64,000 bases of DNA from Chryseobacterium aurantiacum (GTDB lineage Bacteria > Bacteroidota > Bacteroidia > Flavobacteriales > Weeksellaceae). The notes beneath the pieces were generated by a model, which was not told the DNA's origin, did no database searches, and saw nothing but the letters and a program-made list of their open reading frames with translations. Positions 26,824 through 36,400 of the stretch are shown in pieces. The position numbers were made by a program, and so were the translations under genes. Every line of letters starts with the position of its first letter. The first letter of the stretch is position 1. The stretch lies in the NCBI RefSeq assembly GCF_003020585.1, contig NZ_PXUE01000002.1, positions 186,001 through 250,000 of the forward strand, given 5' to 3'.

Positions 26824-27993
26824 TTAATTCAGGCTGTAATTTTTATCAAAATCCTTGGTTAAAAGTTCGTAGGTTACCCTTAGCCAAATTACAATGCAAG
26901 GTACTGCCTTTAAGGAATATTTGATGATATAATTTTCTTTTACAAATTTCGGAAATAGATCCGAAGTTGAAAAACAGGTAAAAATAATAACAAAAACAAG
27001 CAATCCGATAATGAGAGGCGTTCTTTCTTTTTGCAGAAAAAACCAGATCAAAACTCCCACCACAGCAATGATGTATGTTGGAGATTCTGAACTGGAGCTG
27101 AACAATACTAAAAACAGTAATGTTGAGGCCAGAATCATTAATTGGAATGCATAATGTTTGTATTGCTTAATTCTGATGTAAGGCAGAGCAAAAAGGGGTA
27201 ATCCAAATGCCAAAAATACAAGATTGGAAATGGAAGCATCCCCTAAAATTCTTCTGACAAACCCCATCAATGAGATATCCTGCATATTTCCAAGCACCTG
27301 ATTTTCGCTATTCTTCTCTACAATCGACTGAAACCAATCTGAGTAGCACTGAATTACAAATTTCGGGCTCGAATACGCCATCGGGAGCGCAAAAAATACT
27401 GCGGCAATAACAATTCCTGAAAGAATGAATTTAGTTTTGTTTTTAATAAAGAAAAACTGTGTAAGCCCTACAATTCCGTAGATTTTCACAAATATTCCTA
27501 TTAAGATGGCCGTTACGGATTTTACTTCTTTCTTTTCGTAGATATACACTGCAGACAATAATAAAAGACCTGTAAGAGCTACATTAAACTGCAAGCTTAA
27601 AGCCGCTGTAATATACTCCTGAAGACATAATAATCCAAAAATAGCCTTTTTGGAATCTGAAAACGGCAGTTTATGAATTGCATAGATAAAAATAAAGGTA
27701 TTACCAATATTCCAAAGGGAAATGCCCAACCAGTCTGGCATCATTGCAAACGGAGCAATCAATGCACTAAAGAAAACCCCGTAATGATTTAAATCAAAAT
27801 AAAGTTCAGGATAATGGATAAATAAATTCTTCTGATGGATGGTATTAAAGAATACATTTTTGAAGATCAGATAATTATTGATCGCATAATCTCCTCTAAG
27901 GTATTTGGAAATTGCGGTAACAACCGATATAATAAGATAAACCCCAAATATATATTTAGGGTTTAAAAGTATTTTAAGAAATTTTTCTTTCAA
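26824..27993 (-). CDS. Multi-spanning membrane glycosyltransferase (GT87/DUF2029-like)
   Basis: A 389-aa integral membrane protein with about nine or ten hydrophobic segments (for example ISLWNIGNTFIFIYAIHKL and PLIIGLLVFVIIFTCF). The pattern, with an acidic residue in the first periplasmic loop and LLLLSAVYIYEKKEVKS, resembles GT87/DUF2029 polyprenyl-phosphomannose-dependent mannosyltransferases. The assignment rests on overall character rather than a decisive motif. It lies 5 bases upstream of the GT2 gene that could make its lipid-linked donor, and 31 bases downstream of dapD. Confidence 0.75.
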   Translation of the reverse strand: MKEKFLKILLNPKYIFGVYLIISVVTAISKYLRGDYAINNYLIFKNVFFNTIHQKNLFIHYPELYFDLNHYGVFFSALIAPFAMMPDWLGISLWNIGNTFIFIYAIHKLPFSDSKKAIFGLLCLQEYITAALSLQFNVALTGLLLLSAVYIYEKKEVKSVTAILIGIFVKIYGIVGLTQFFFIKNKTKFILSGIVIAAVFFALPMAYSSPKFVIQCYSDWFQSIVEKNSENQVLGNMQDISLMGFVRRILGDASISNLVFLAFGLPLFALPYIRIKQYKHYAFQLMILASTLLFLVLFSSSSESPTYIIAVVGVLIWFFLQKERTPLIIGLLVFVIIFTCFSTSDLFPKFVKENYIIKYSLKAVPCIVIWLRVTYELLTKDFDKNYSLN

Positions 27994-28024
27994 GATTGTG
28001 TGGTATTAGCTTAAAAATTGAATC

Positions 28025-28837
28025 TTAAACAGCTACATTATTATCTCTCAATGCATCATTCAGAGATGTTTTCTTATCTGTAGATTCCTTTCTCTGACCG
28101 ATGATTAATGCACATGGAACCTGGTACTCTCCAGCAGGATACTGTTTTGTATAGCTTCCAGGGATTACCACAGAACGTGCAGGAACTCTTCCTTTAATTT
28201 CGATTGGCGTATCTCCTGTTACGTCAATAATTTTTGTAGATGCTGTTAATACAACATTGGCTCCCAATACAGCTTCTTTTTCTACATGAACTCCTTCTAC
28301 AACGATACATCTTGAACCAATGAAACAATCATCTTCAATAATTACCGGAGCAGCCTGTAATGGCTCCAATACTCCACCGATACCAACACCACCACTCAGG
28401 TGAACGTTTTTACCGATTTGTGCACAGCTTCCAACAGTTGCCCAAGTATCTACCATAGTTCCTGAATCTACATAAGCACCAATGTTTACATAAGATGGCA
28501 TCATAATTACTCCTGAAGCCACGAAAGAACCTTCTCTTGCAATAGCGTGAGGAACTACTCTTACCCCTTTTTCTGCATAATTTTTCTTTAAAGGAATTTT
28601 GTCATGAAATTCAAATGGACCTACCTCAATAGTTACCATTTTCTGGATCGGGAAATACATTACTACTGCTTTCTTCACCCATTCATTTACCTGCCATCCG
28701 TTTTCTGTAGGCTCAGCTACACGAAGTTCTCCGGAATCTAATAAAGAAATAACCTCTCTAATCGCTTTTTGGCTGTCTTCATTTTGTAATAGATCTCTAT
28801 TATCCCAAATGTTTTCAATAGTTTGTTGTAACGACAT
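28025..28837 (-). CDS. dapD: Tetrahydrodipicolinate N-succinyltransferase
   Basis: A 270-aa left-handed beta-helix acyltransferase of the succinylase branch of lysine and diaminopimelate synthesis. The hexapeptide repeats run from about residue 100 (GVIMMPSYVNIGAYVDSGTMVDTWATVGSCAQIG) through VHLSGGVGIGGVLEPLQA, and the family end PCALIIGQR is present. Length agrees with the E. coli enzyme (274 aa). A -7 motif lies at 28875-28882 on the minus strand. The glycan genes downstream may be read through from here. Confidence 0.97.
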   Translation of the reverse strand: MSLQQTIENIWDNRDLLQNEDSQKAIREVISLLDSGELRVAEPTENGWQVNEWVKKAVVMYFPIQKMVTIEVGPFEFHDKIPLKKNYAEKGVRVVPHAIAREGSFVASGVIMMPSYVNIGAYVDSGTMVDTWATVGSCAQIGKNVHLSGGVGIGGVLEPLQAAPVIIEDDCFIGSRCIVVEGVHVEKEAVLGANVVLTASTKIIDVTGDTPIEIKGRVPARSVVIPGSYTKQYPAGEYQVPCALIIGQRKESTDKKTSLNDALRDNNVAV

Positions 28838-28874
28838 GTTTCTTATTTAAATTAGTTTGAAAAATTATACCGGC

Positions 28875-28882
28875 CAAAGATA
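28875..28882 (-). promoter_or_regulatory. -7 promoter element for dapD
   Basis: Minus-strand TATCTTTG matches TAnnTTTG, 38 bases before the dapD start. No TTTG at ideal spacing is seen. Confidence 0.5.
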
Positions 28883-28920
28883 CAAAAAAGTTCATCAAAA
28901 CGGTTTCAAACATGATGCTT

Positions 28921-29559
28921 TTAGTAAAGGCTCAGCATACGTCCTACGCTCTTTTTATAGGTAAGATATATTTGCCCATGTTGTTTCAGTAAAAACTCTT
29001 CCTCCAGCCTTATCTGAATTTGCATTAAAATACTGCCAATCAGCAAAAATATCAAGACAATTATTGTAGGGAAAGCCAAAAAGAAACCTATAAGACTCAC
29101 AGTCATTCCCAGAAATACAGGGTTTCTTGAAAATCTGAAAAGACCTTGAGTGACAAGTTTGGTTTTGGAATCATTATCAATTCCTATCCGCCAGGAATCC
29201 TTCATCTGCCATTTAGCTGTAAAAACCCAAACCAAGGCTATAATCATCAGGATTACACCTGAATACAGAAAGAAATCATGCTTCATAAAGCTTATTCTAA
29301 ATATCTGTAATACCCCATCAGGGAATAAAAGCAGCAGCATTGTATATAGAAACATGAAAAATAAAGTCAGCTTAAAATACCTGCCTATAAGTCCATAAGC
29401 AGAATCATCTTTAGGAAGAACATTGTGATTCTTGCCGATTCTTTTCGCAACGGAAAAACTAATTCCTACAAATGAAACAAGAAAAAACAGGATAAAATAA
29501 AGTGGAATAAAAAATCTGATAAAGTCTGTCATGGCATAAAAGTTTTTGACAAAATTCAT
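28921..29559 (-). CDS. Isoprenylcysteine carboxyl methyltransferase-family membrane protein
   Basis: A 212-aa protein with about five hydrophobic segments. The C-terminal half has the family signature TQGLFRFSRNPVFLGM (about 136-151) followed by hydrophobic segments and RLEEEFLLKQHGQIYLTYKKSVGRML, where the Glu pair and Tyr are conserved. Members methylate lipid or isoprenyl substrates with SAM; the bacterial substrate is usually unknown. The start could also be Met10 (29532), giving a more typical N-terminus. The gene stands alone. Confidence 0.85.
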   Translation of the reverse strand: MNFVKNFYAMTDFIRFFIPLYFILFFLVSFVGISFSVAKRIGKNHNVLPKDDSAYGLIGRYFKLTLFFMFLYTMLLLLFPDGVLQIFRISFMKHDFFLYSGVILMIIALVWVFTAKWQMKDSWRIGIDNDSKTKLVTQGLFRFSRNPVFLGMTVSLIGFFLAFPTIIVLIFLLIGSILMQIQIRLEEEFLLKQHGQIYLTYKKSVGRMLSLY

Positions 29560-29670
29560 CTTTTTTGGTATGCAATGCTATTGCAATGATTTTCTTCAAC
29601 GCAGAAAGGATGCTTTAAAAAATATCAAACGGACTAAAAGAATTATTCAGTCAATCATAAATGCATGAAT

Positions 29671-30042
29671 CTAATCACAAATAATAAATTCCATTGTTCT
29701 TTCAACATGTTTTTCCTGAACAATACCTTTTGCATACTTACTGTTCCTTCCTATATTGTATTTTGTCAAATAGGACTGATTAATTTCCTTTGTAAGCTCA
29801 TTGTTATCAATAGGAATTACTGCTTTTATACTAATGATTGTATTTCCACATTGGATCTGTCCATTTTGATCTTTTAAAAAAGTATTGTACCAGCTTCTTT
29901 CAGCAAGTCCCCAGGATCTGGCAAATATTCTGTTCTGAACAACTACCATCCATATTTCCAGGAAATCAGGTCTTTCTGATCCGGCTTTGATTCCGATAAG
30001 GTTATTTGTTTTGATATGATTCAGTACTTCGTTTTTATTCAT
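29671..30042 (-). CDS. DUF2255 family protein
   Basis: A 123-aa soluble protein whose pattern (IKAGSERPDFLEIWMVVVQNRIFARSWG, then RSWYNTF, then YLTKYN and near the end ERTMEFI) fits the DUF2255 family of small split-barrel-like proteins. Its biochemical role is not known. It has no signal peptide and no operon partner, as both neighbours are more than 100 bases away. Confidence 0.75.
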   Translation of the reverse strand: MNKNEVLNHIKTNNLIGIKAGSERPDFLEIWMVVVQNRIFARSWGLAERSWYNTFLKDQNGQIQCGNTIISIKAVIPIDNNELTKEINQSYLTKYNIGRNSKYAKGIVQEKHVERTMEFIICD

Positions 30043-30151
30043 TTTAATAAGTTTTTTGTAAAACTATGATAAGAGAATCTGAATAAAAACTTTTTTATGT
30101 ACAGAGACAGAAACAGGATGCGGATAGATGTTTTATTGATGTGAATTGTTT

Positions 30152-30478
30152 TTACAGCATCATTTTTCCAAGAGCTTCGGTAAGACATTCCTTATAGCTT
30201 TTGGCCACGGTAATTTTCATATCTCCACATACCAGCTGATTGTCTTCAAAGAATTCGATATTGATTAAATTAACGATGCAAGAATTATGTACCCGCATAA
30301 ATTCATCAGGCAGGCTTTCAATAAGGTCTTTGAGGGCTTTATAATAGACATATTTTTTTCCGCACAGGGTTAGAACTTCTACATAATTGCCCAAACCTTT
30401 GATAATCGTAATATCTTTATAGAAAAGCTTTATCAGCTTCTTATCTGTTTTAACAAAGGCAAAGGTTCGGTTCTCCAT
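30152..30478 (-). CDS. Stand-alone LytTR DNA-binding protein
   Basis: A 108-aa protein consisting almost only of a LytTR domain: DITIIKGLGNYVEVLT, then YYKALKDLIESLPDEFMRVHNSCIVNLINIEFFE and a final VAKSYKE strand. This is the DNA-binding half of AgrA/LytR regulators, here without a receiver domain. It may bind DNA constitutively or be controlled by ligand or expression. The NlpC/P60 gene ends 24 bases upstream on the same strand, so the two could share a transcript. Confidence 0.88.
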   Translation of the reverse strand: MENRTFAFVKTDKKLIKLFYKDITIIKGLGNYVEVLTLCGKKYVYYKALKDLIESLPDEFMRVHNSCIVNLINIEFFEDNQLVCGDMKITVAKSYKECLTEALGKMML

Positions 30479-30502
30479 TTCAGCTTATCATTATATGTTT
30501 TT

Positions 30503-31075
30503 TTACAAAACACGTTGAGCATGAAGATATGCCTTGTTCCAGTACTTTTCGTTCAATGATGAAATGATTACTCCTTTGGATGTAGAAGCGTGAATAAACT
30601 TAACTTCACCATCGGCACCAATGTCATGAACAATTCCTACGTGAGAAACCCGGCTTCCTCCTGCGGTTGCAAAAAATAATAAATCACCAGGCTTTACATC
30701 TGTAATATCAATGTTTTTTCCGGCTTCAGCCTGATCGGAAGATCTTCTTGGAAGGTTGAATGAGTTTTCTTCAAACACTTTTACGGTAAACCCGGAGCAA
30801 TCGAAACCAGATGATGTATTTCCTCCGAATTTATAAGGTGTTCCAATATATTTTTCGGCATCTTTTAAAATATCATTGATGGATCTTGGAACCTTACCGT
30901 CAAATCTGGAATCCAGCTTTCTAAGGTTTTCTGACTTTACAACCGTTTTATTTCCTGTTTTTTTATGGGAAGAAACTTTTTTCGAACTCCCGCAGGACAC
31001 TACAAAAGCAGACGCAATCAGTAATACAGACAGCTGCTTTATGCTTATTCTATTTTCAAATAATCCCGTTCTCAT
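30503..31075 (-). CDS. NlpC/P60 (C40) peptidoglycan peptidase, lipoprotein
   Basis: A 190-aa predicted lipoprotein (lipobox VVSC, Cys28). The NlpC/P60 domain covers about 70-190: catalytic Cys93 in SSGFDCSGFT, His145 in SRVSHVGIVH and the third residue His162 in FIHAS. Family members cut gamma-D-Glu-meso-DAP or neighbouring bonds in cell-wall stem peptides. Location should be the periplasmic face of the envelope. Residues 30-65 form a Lys/Ser-rich linker. Confidence 0.94.
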   Translation of the reverse strand: MRTGLFENRISIKQLSVLLIASAFVVSCGSSKKVSSHKKTGNKTVVKSENLRKLDSRFDGKVPRSINDILKDAEKYIGTPYKFGGNTSSGFDCSGFTVKVFEENSFNLPRRSSDQAEAGKNIDITDVKPGDLLFFATAGGSRVSHVGIVHDIGADGEVKFIHASTSKGVIISSLNEKYWNKAYLHAQRVL

Positions 31076-31182
31076 ATTCCTCTGATTTTTACCTAATTAA
31101 GAATTGATAGACAAATATACATTTTATATTTTAATTATATTAAAACTATACTACAACTATATGATAAATATATGTTAAAATT

Positions 31183-31212
31183 TTGATTTACATTATTTAT
31201 TGCTATCTTTGA
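31183..31212 (+). promoter_or_regulatory. Promoter of the 212-aa unknown gene
   Basis: TTTG (31183-31186), 18 nt and TATCTTTG (31205-31212) form a near-ideal Bacteroidota promoter. The start codon is at 31229, so the 5' leader would be only about 8-12 bases. Confidence 0.8.
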
Positions 31213-31228
31213 GTTCAATATTTACAAT

Positions 31229-31867
31229 ATGGCAACATATGAAAGTGTAATCAAGATCACGGGGGCTGTAGGCGACCTTGTTTTTTATAATCTGAATGGG
31301 AAAAATGTGGTTCGGAAGAAAAGCGGTTTCAATAAAACGGCTTTTAAGAAGAATCCCTCCTATGAAAAGGTAAGGCAAAACAGCTCTGAATTTGGGCATT
31401 GCTCCAAAGTGGGAAAGATCATTAGGTCCAGTCTGAATATTTACATTAAAAAAGCCGGGGATCCCCTCCTCTACCAGAAGTTTGCAAAACTGATGACAGA
31501 AATCAAGGACCTAGATACAGTCTCTGAGCGGGGAAAACGAACCGTAGAAAATGGTTTACAAACTGAGAATGGGAAGAAGCTTCTTAGGCAATTTCAATTT
31601 GGAACGATAAAAAATGTAGCGGCTAATGTTCAAATCAAGAATCAGGTTCTTTTAATTAGTAAAAACCATGAACCCAATAAAGCCGTTATTCTTACCATAA
31701 AACCGGATTTTAAAAATCTGATGACAGAATCTGCTGAAGAAGAAATCTTATTGAATACAAACAAAGAGCTTTCTTTTAAAGAGTATTTTGGAAAGGATGA
31801 TTTACTACTCTATTTTGTGGCAGTAAAGAATGAGAACAATGAAATTCTCCAGATGGGGTTTGTATAA
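31229..31867 (+). CDS. Conserved unknown protein (GDLVFYNLNGKNVVRKK type)
   Basis: A 212-aa soluble protein without signal peptide, rich in Lys. It opens MATYESVIKITGAVGDLVFY and continues NGKNVVRKKSGFNK, then a helical segment NPSYEKVRQNSSEFG. I recognise this as a type of hypothetical protein seen in Bacteroidota but know of no function. The first 60 residues look like a basic, compact and probably nucleic-acid- or self-associating module; residues 140-212 alternate hydrophobic and polar residues as in a beta domain. It has a strong promoter and ends in a convergent terminator, so it is a single-gene unit. Confidence 0.8.
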   Translation: MATYESVIKITGAVGDLVFYNLNGKNVVRKKSGFNKTAFKKNPSYEKVRQNSSEFGHCSKVGKIIRSSLNIYIKKAGDPLLYQKFAKLMTEIKDLDTVSERGKRTVENGLQTENGKKLLRQFQFGTIKNVAANVQIKNQVLLISKNHEPNKAVILTIKPDFKNLMTESAEEEILLNTNKELSFKEYFGKDDLLLYFVAVKNENNEILQMGFV

Positions 31868-31872
31868 ATAAA

Positions 31873-31896
31873 AAAGTCTGCAAAATTGCAGACTTT
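31873..31896. terminator. Bidirectional terminator between convergent genes
   Basis: AAAGTCTGCAA-AA-TTGCAGACTTT is a perfect 11-bp stem with A-runs before and T-rich sequence after. It serves the 212-aa gene (plus) and the lipoprotein gene (minus). Confidence 0.9.
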
Positions 31897-31902
31897 CTAT
31901 TT

Positions 31903-32271
31903 TTATTTCTTTTCTCCTTTCCAGGTCCCGTATTGTGCAGGTGTCGGAAGTAAGTTACCCCAGCTTCCGTTTCCTTTTTTATCCGGATTGAGTTTTCCTT
32001 TAAAATCTCCTTTTGACGGAAGTCCTACTGTTCCAGTCAGATCTCCTGTATTACTTACATTACCGGAAATGTTGTAGTTTTCACTACTAACATCGGAATG
32101 CATTGTTCCGGACACTTTACCGGTATTGTCTACCACAAAATTCCAAACTCCTTTATCTCCTCCTTCATATGTTCCCGACCATGTTCCTATATAATCATAG
32201 ATCGTTTCATCATCAGAGCTGCAACCGATAAATAAAAATGCCGTTAATAAAAGTAAAAAAAGTTTCTTCAT
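31903..32271 (-). CDS. Small lipoprotein of unknown function
   Basis: A 122-aa lipoprotein (lipobox FIGC, Cys17). The mature part is a small beta-rich domain with repeated strands of the type WSGTYEGGDKGVWNFVVD, SGTMHS, GNVSNTGDLTGTVG and GTWKG, like a calycin or lipocalin-like barrel. The function is not known. A possible -7 motif (minus-strand TAGATTTG) lies at 32380-32387, about 110 bases upstream of the start. Confidence 0.8.
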   Translation of the reverse strand: MKKLFLLLLTAFLFIGCSSDDETIYDYIGTWSGTYEGGDKGVWNFVVDNTGKVSGTMHSDVSSENYNISGNVSNTGDLTGTVGLPSKGDFKGKLNPDKKGNGSWGNLLPTPAQYGTWKGEKK

Positions 32272-32662
32272 AGTTTCAGTAGTTTATAACCTAAAAATCA
32301 TGTTATTCTTCATTACATCTATTTTAAAAAGTAATGCAATAAAGAATGAGCTTATTATTTATTATTTTTTTGTTCCGTGCAAATCTACTAATTTTTTAAT
32401 TCAAATTATCTGAATTTTAATTAGTGCCCAATATGTTTATTAAAAACTAATATATTTTGGCTAAAATACAAATATTTTTCCTTTAAAATCAAGAAGCCTG
32501 AACATTGAGTTAATACTTCATTTGAATAGTTTAAATTTTTCATTAATAATTTGAATTAACTTTAAATACAACGATATAATATAGATTTAATAAGTTTTTT
32601 ATTCTTTATCAATACATATTTCTTACCTTAGTGAAAAATATAAACGACATTCAAATTACACC
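32272..32662. other. Divergent AT-rich intergenic region
   Basis: 391 bases between divergent genes. A possible minus-strand -7 motif (32380-32387) is seen, and no convincing ORF or structured RNA. Confidence 0.5.
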
Positions 32663-33349
32663 ATGAAAACAAAGACTTTTTTTTTGACAGCGCTTGCTTT
32701 TTGCAGCTATACGAGCGCTCAAGTAGGAATAAATACTACAACACCTACAAGCACGTTGGATATTAATGGATCGGTAAGGGTAAGAAACCTGTCAAATACA
32801 GAACAAAAGATTGTTACAGCGGGTACTGATGGTACATTCAGTTTAATGTCTCCGGAGGAAGTTTTCTCTCCAAAAGCGATACTTAATACTTCTACAAACG
32901 GTACAGAACAAAGATCTACAATTTATGAAGGGAAATGTTTCCAGCCTACAGATAATGCTTCGTCATGTATAGTTTCCCTGAATCATTACAGTTCATGTGC
33001 CGGTTTTAATACTCCGGTAGATACCAAAATTGTAGTGGGACAAAATATCAATATCTCAAATGGACAATTTTCAGGCGTATGGAGTGCCCGATACGTTGAC
33101 AATAAGGGGTTCACAGGAAACTCGCCCATCCCCAACCAGCCTGTCCCTGATTACCCAAGAATTTCATATCCAAATACCAACACCTCTAATTATCTGGCAA
33201 GTGCCTCTCTGGGCGGACTGCAATGCACAGCTGATCTGGTAGCCACGATCAACCCAACAACCGGAGAAATTAAGTTAGAATCTGTAAAAAGAAATATGTA
33301 TGCCCATTTGGTCTATCTTCTTTCGGTATCACGCTCAAGAACTTTATAA
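32663..33349 (+). CDS. Secreted protein with VGINTTTPT head (surface or adhesin-like)
   Basis: A 228-aa exported protein. The signal peptide ends TSAQ and is followed at once by VGINTTTPTSTLDINGSVRVR, a head found on many Bacteroidota surface proteins and resembling the trimerising tip segments of phage tail fibres. The remainder contains four to five Cys (for example GKCF, SSCIVSL, SSCAGF, LQCTAD), unusual for this group and consistent with disulfides. There is no T9SS sorting domain or other known domain. It shares its head with the genes at 36721 and 39309. Terminator follows. Confidence 0.8.
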   Translation: MKTKTFFLTALAFCSYTSAQVGINTTTPTSTLDINGSVRVRNLSNTEQKIVTAGTDGTFSLMSPEEVFSPKAILNTSTNGTEQRSTIYEGKCFQPTDNASSCIVSLNHYSSCAGFNTPVDTKIVVGQNINISNGQFSGVWSARYVDNKGFTGNSPIPNQPVPDYPRISYPNTNTSNYLASASLGGLQCTADLVATINPTTGEIKLESVKRNMYAHLVYLLSVSRSRTL

Positions 33350-33368
33350 TACAATATATCTAAAGAAA

Positions 33369-33402
33369 AACAGCCGCAATGAGTATTGTGGCTGTTTTTT
33401 TT
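33369..33402 (+). terminator. Terminator after the 228-aa secreted protein
   Basis: AACAGCCGCAAT and ATTGTGGCTGTT form a 12-bp stem with one wobble, a 4-base loop and a long T-run. Confidence 0.9.
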
Positions 33403-33479
33403 GAAAATATCATTCTTTTTACAACAAAAAGCATTACGTGTTTTTTTATCCCATAGGAATTGAGATTAAAACAGTAAAA

Positions 33480-36400
33480 CTATTCTTTAATAAGCTTGAA
33501 TTCGTATTTACTTTGTCCATCATAGATTGAAATAATATAAATACCTGTTCCTAAACTTTGAAACTTATCATTGAGTTTGTTGTGTATTTCACTCAATGAT
33601 CCTTTTGCTGAGACATTTAGTTTTCCCATCATATCATATACTTCAACATTCAGATTTTGCTTTGAGTTTTTACTATGAATATTTAGTATCTGTCCTTTTT
33701 TCAAAGGATTTGGATAGATGCTAAATTCATTTTTATTTACTGAATTTTCTAAAGAAGATAAGGTACCACCAGGATAAACAAGAATCTTTTGTCCATTGTA
33801 TCCTACGGCATATACTTTTTCTGCAGAAGCTGGAAAGTCTACAAAAGTGTTTGCTAATGTTGTATCTCCCGTACCCACAATAGAAACACTGATCAATTGA
33901 TTATTTGGACCATACGTTTCAAAGGCTACCGCATTGTTCCATTTAGAATTGATAACCTGTAAAAATGTCCCTTTGGTGTTTGTAATAATCTGAGCCCCGA
34001 CACCAGTAATTCCTGTAACAGGTTGCAGATTTTTATATGCATTAACACTATTGGCTGAAATGTAATTCAACACCGGAGAGACCGGTTTGGCATAGCCTTT
34101 CATCAGTACATAACTTTTCACTTCATCAATCATGCTTTGGGTAATTGTAAGCTGTGCATTCGAATAATCTGAGATCATGGCATCAATAGGTTTCAAGAAA
34201 CCTGTAGTGGTAAAAAAATCTGTAAGATCTTCCTGTACGGCATCACAAGTATTTTTCACAAAATTCATCACCAATTGTCCATTCGTTAATTGGGACTCGT
34301 CTGTATTTAACACTTTCTTGATCACGTTGGCATACCAATGCGCATAATCTACTCCGGTAACAGGATTGGGCACAGATGGTTGGTCTTCATCAGACATATC
34401 TTTATCAAAAGCAAGGGTCGGAGCATTTTTTGAAGCACCAGCCAATTGATAATAAAGCTCCAATTGCCAGAATGGAACCAGTGTTCTGAAATGCTTATCT
34501 AAAGGATTTACAAAGTCTGTTCTAAACTGATCAGCATAACTTTTTCCGTTAACCTGTGTTTGAATAATATATTCACCAAATCTATTTCCTTCAACTCCAG
34601 GAAAAGCTGTTTTATCAGCCACTTCCCCTTCTAAATTAGTAAATCTATTTGTGCCCGATGGTGTATACAAATTATAACTGGCCCATAATGAGTAAATATT
34701 ATTGGTAATTTCAGTGGTTCCTACCCAGGTTAAACCCGGTTCTATCTGATTGACATGTCCCAATTCGTGAGCCACTCCCCACAGGCTAAGGCCAGTTGCT
34801 GAGGCAGAGCCTGCAGCGCCCCATGTAAGATCCAAATGAACTCCCGAACCTCCGGCGTACCATCCCCCTGTAGACTCGGTATAAACAAGCTGTCTGTTTT
34901 TAAAGTTGGTATTAAACTTGAAAAAGCCCATCATTTCTCTTTCTGATTTTGTGATCATATCATATTTATCAATCAGAGGTTGAATATCAAAATAATGAAA
35001 ATTACTTACTGGTGCCTTATCTATCACAAGCTTAGTATAATACCCTTCAATATCAATTTTAGGATAAATGTCATTGGTTAACATTTCTTTACATTCTGCT
35101 GAGCTCGTTCCTTTTTTATATATTCCATTGACAATTCCTGCTGTAATATTTAAGGTAACAGGAGCGGCATTTACATCATTGGTGTAATATGATATATATC
35201 CAAGTCCCTTATTGGTAATAGGCAGAATATTTAATCCGTTTTTCAATTCGTACGTATTTTCGGGAGAAGAACCTTCTGTTGCAAAATCCCTTATCCTCAG
35301 ATAAACCGGATTTGAATTGGTAATTTCTTTAGCAAAAATAATAACTGTTGTATTGGGCTGGAAAAATATTCCGGTAGGATTTTCATACTTGCTGTAATTT
35401 CCAATTTTATATTGTGCATTAATTGACCCTATCGTTTTATAGGCTGTAGAAGTTTGCACCCTATATTTTTTATTGTAGGTATTATTAAAAAGACATTGGG
35501 CTAAACCTTTGATAAATGGAGAGGTGATACCATCAATATTCTGCTGTGTAACGGTTGGCTTTAATGTAGTAAAGAGAGTATCATTAAATAAGTCAGAATA
35601 AAGAGCCGGGTTAAAACCATTCGGGTTGGTCTGAAAAAACTCCATTTCGGCGCAGCTTGCAAAATTATTTTTGCCATCAAGGACCTCGACTTTTATATTG
35701 AGTGGAGTAATCACATTAGGGAAATATATTGTTTTTACAGCACCAGACTGATTAAGATTTAAATTAGTAAGATCAACATAAGCGGGATTAGAAAGGGTAT
35801 TATAGCTGATTTTTATATTTCCGAAAAAACCATTTCCTCCCCCATCCTGCCTAGGGGTATATTTTATATAGTTTATCGCAGTCTGCCCATTAAATTTATA
35901 AATTAATGATATAGGAAAATTGGCCGCTGTATCATTCCAGTTTGAGTGGTAAATAGTATTCACATCTCCATCAAAAGATTTTTCAATATTCTCTCCAGAT
36001 TGAAAAGAGGAAGCCGATGAACCTGTTATTTGAGGAGTTACAGCAATATCCTGAAGTATTGAAAATTCATTTGTAGGAAGAGAGCATTCTGCCAATATGG
36101 GATCCATTTGTTCAGTAGAGTAAAATTCCATCTCTGCACAGCTGGAAAAATTATTTTTTGCACCTAGAATGTCAATCCTGATAATAGCCGGATGAACAAT
36201 TACCATTGGTAAATCTATTGTTTTAGCAGTATTATCAGCTGCCCAGGAAATTACCCCCGTCGCAGCAATAAAAGAAGAAGGATTGGATTGGGTAGAATAT
36301 GAAATTTTAACGCTTGTCCAGATTCCGTTAGAACCTGTTGTTCTAGGCTTATATACTAGTTTATTTATGCTTTTTACCCGGTTTGAAAAATTGAAATTCA

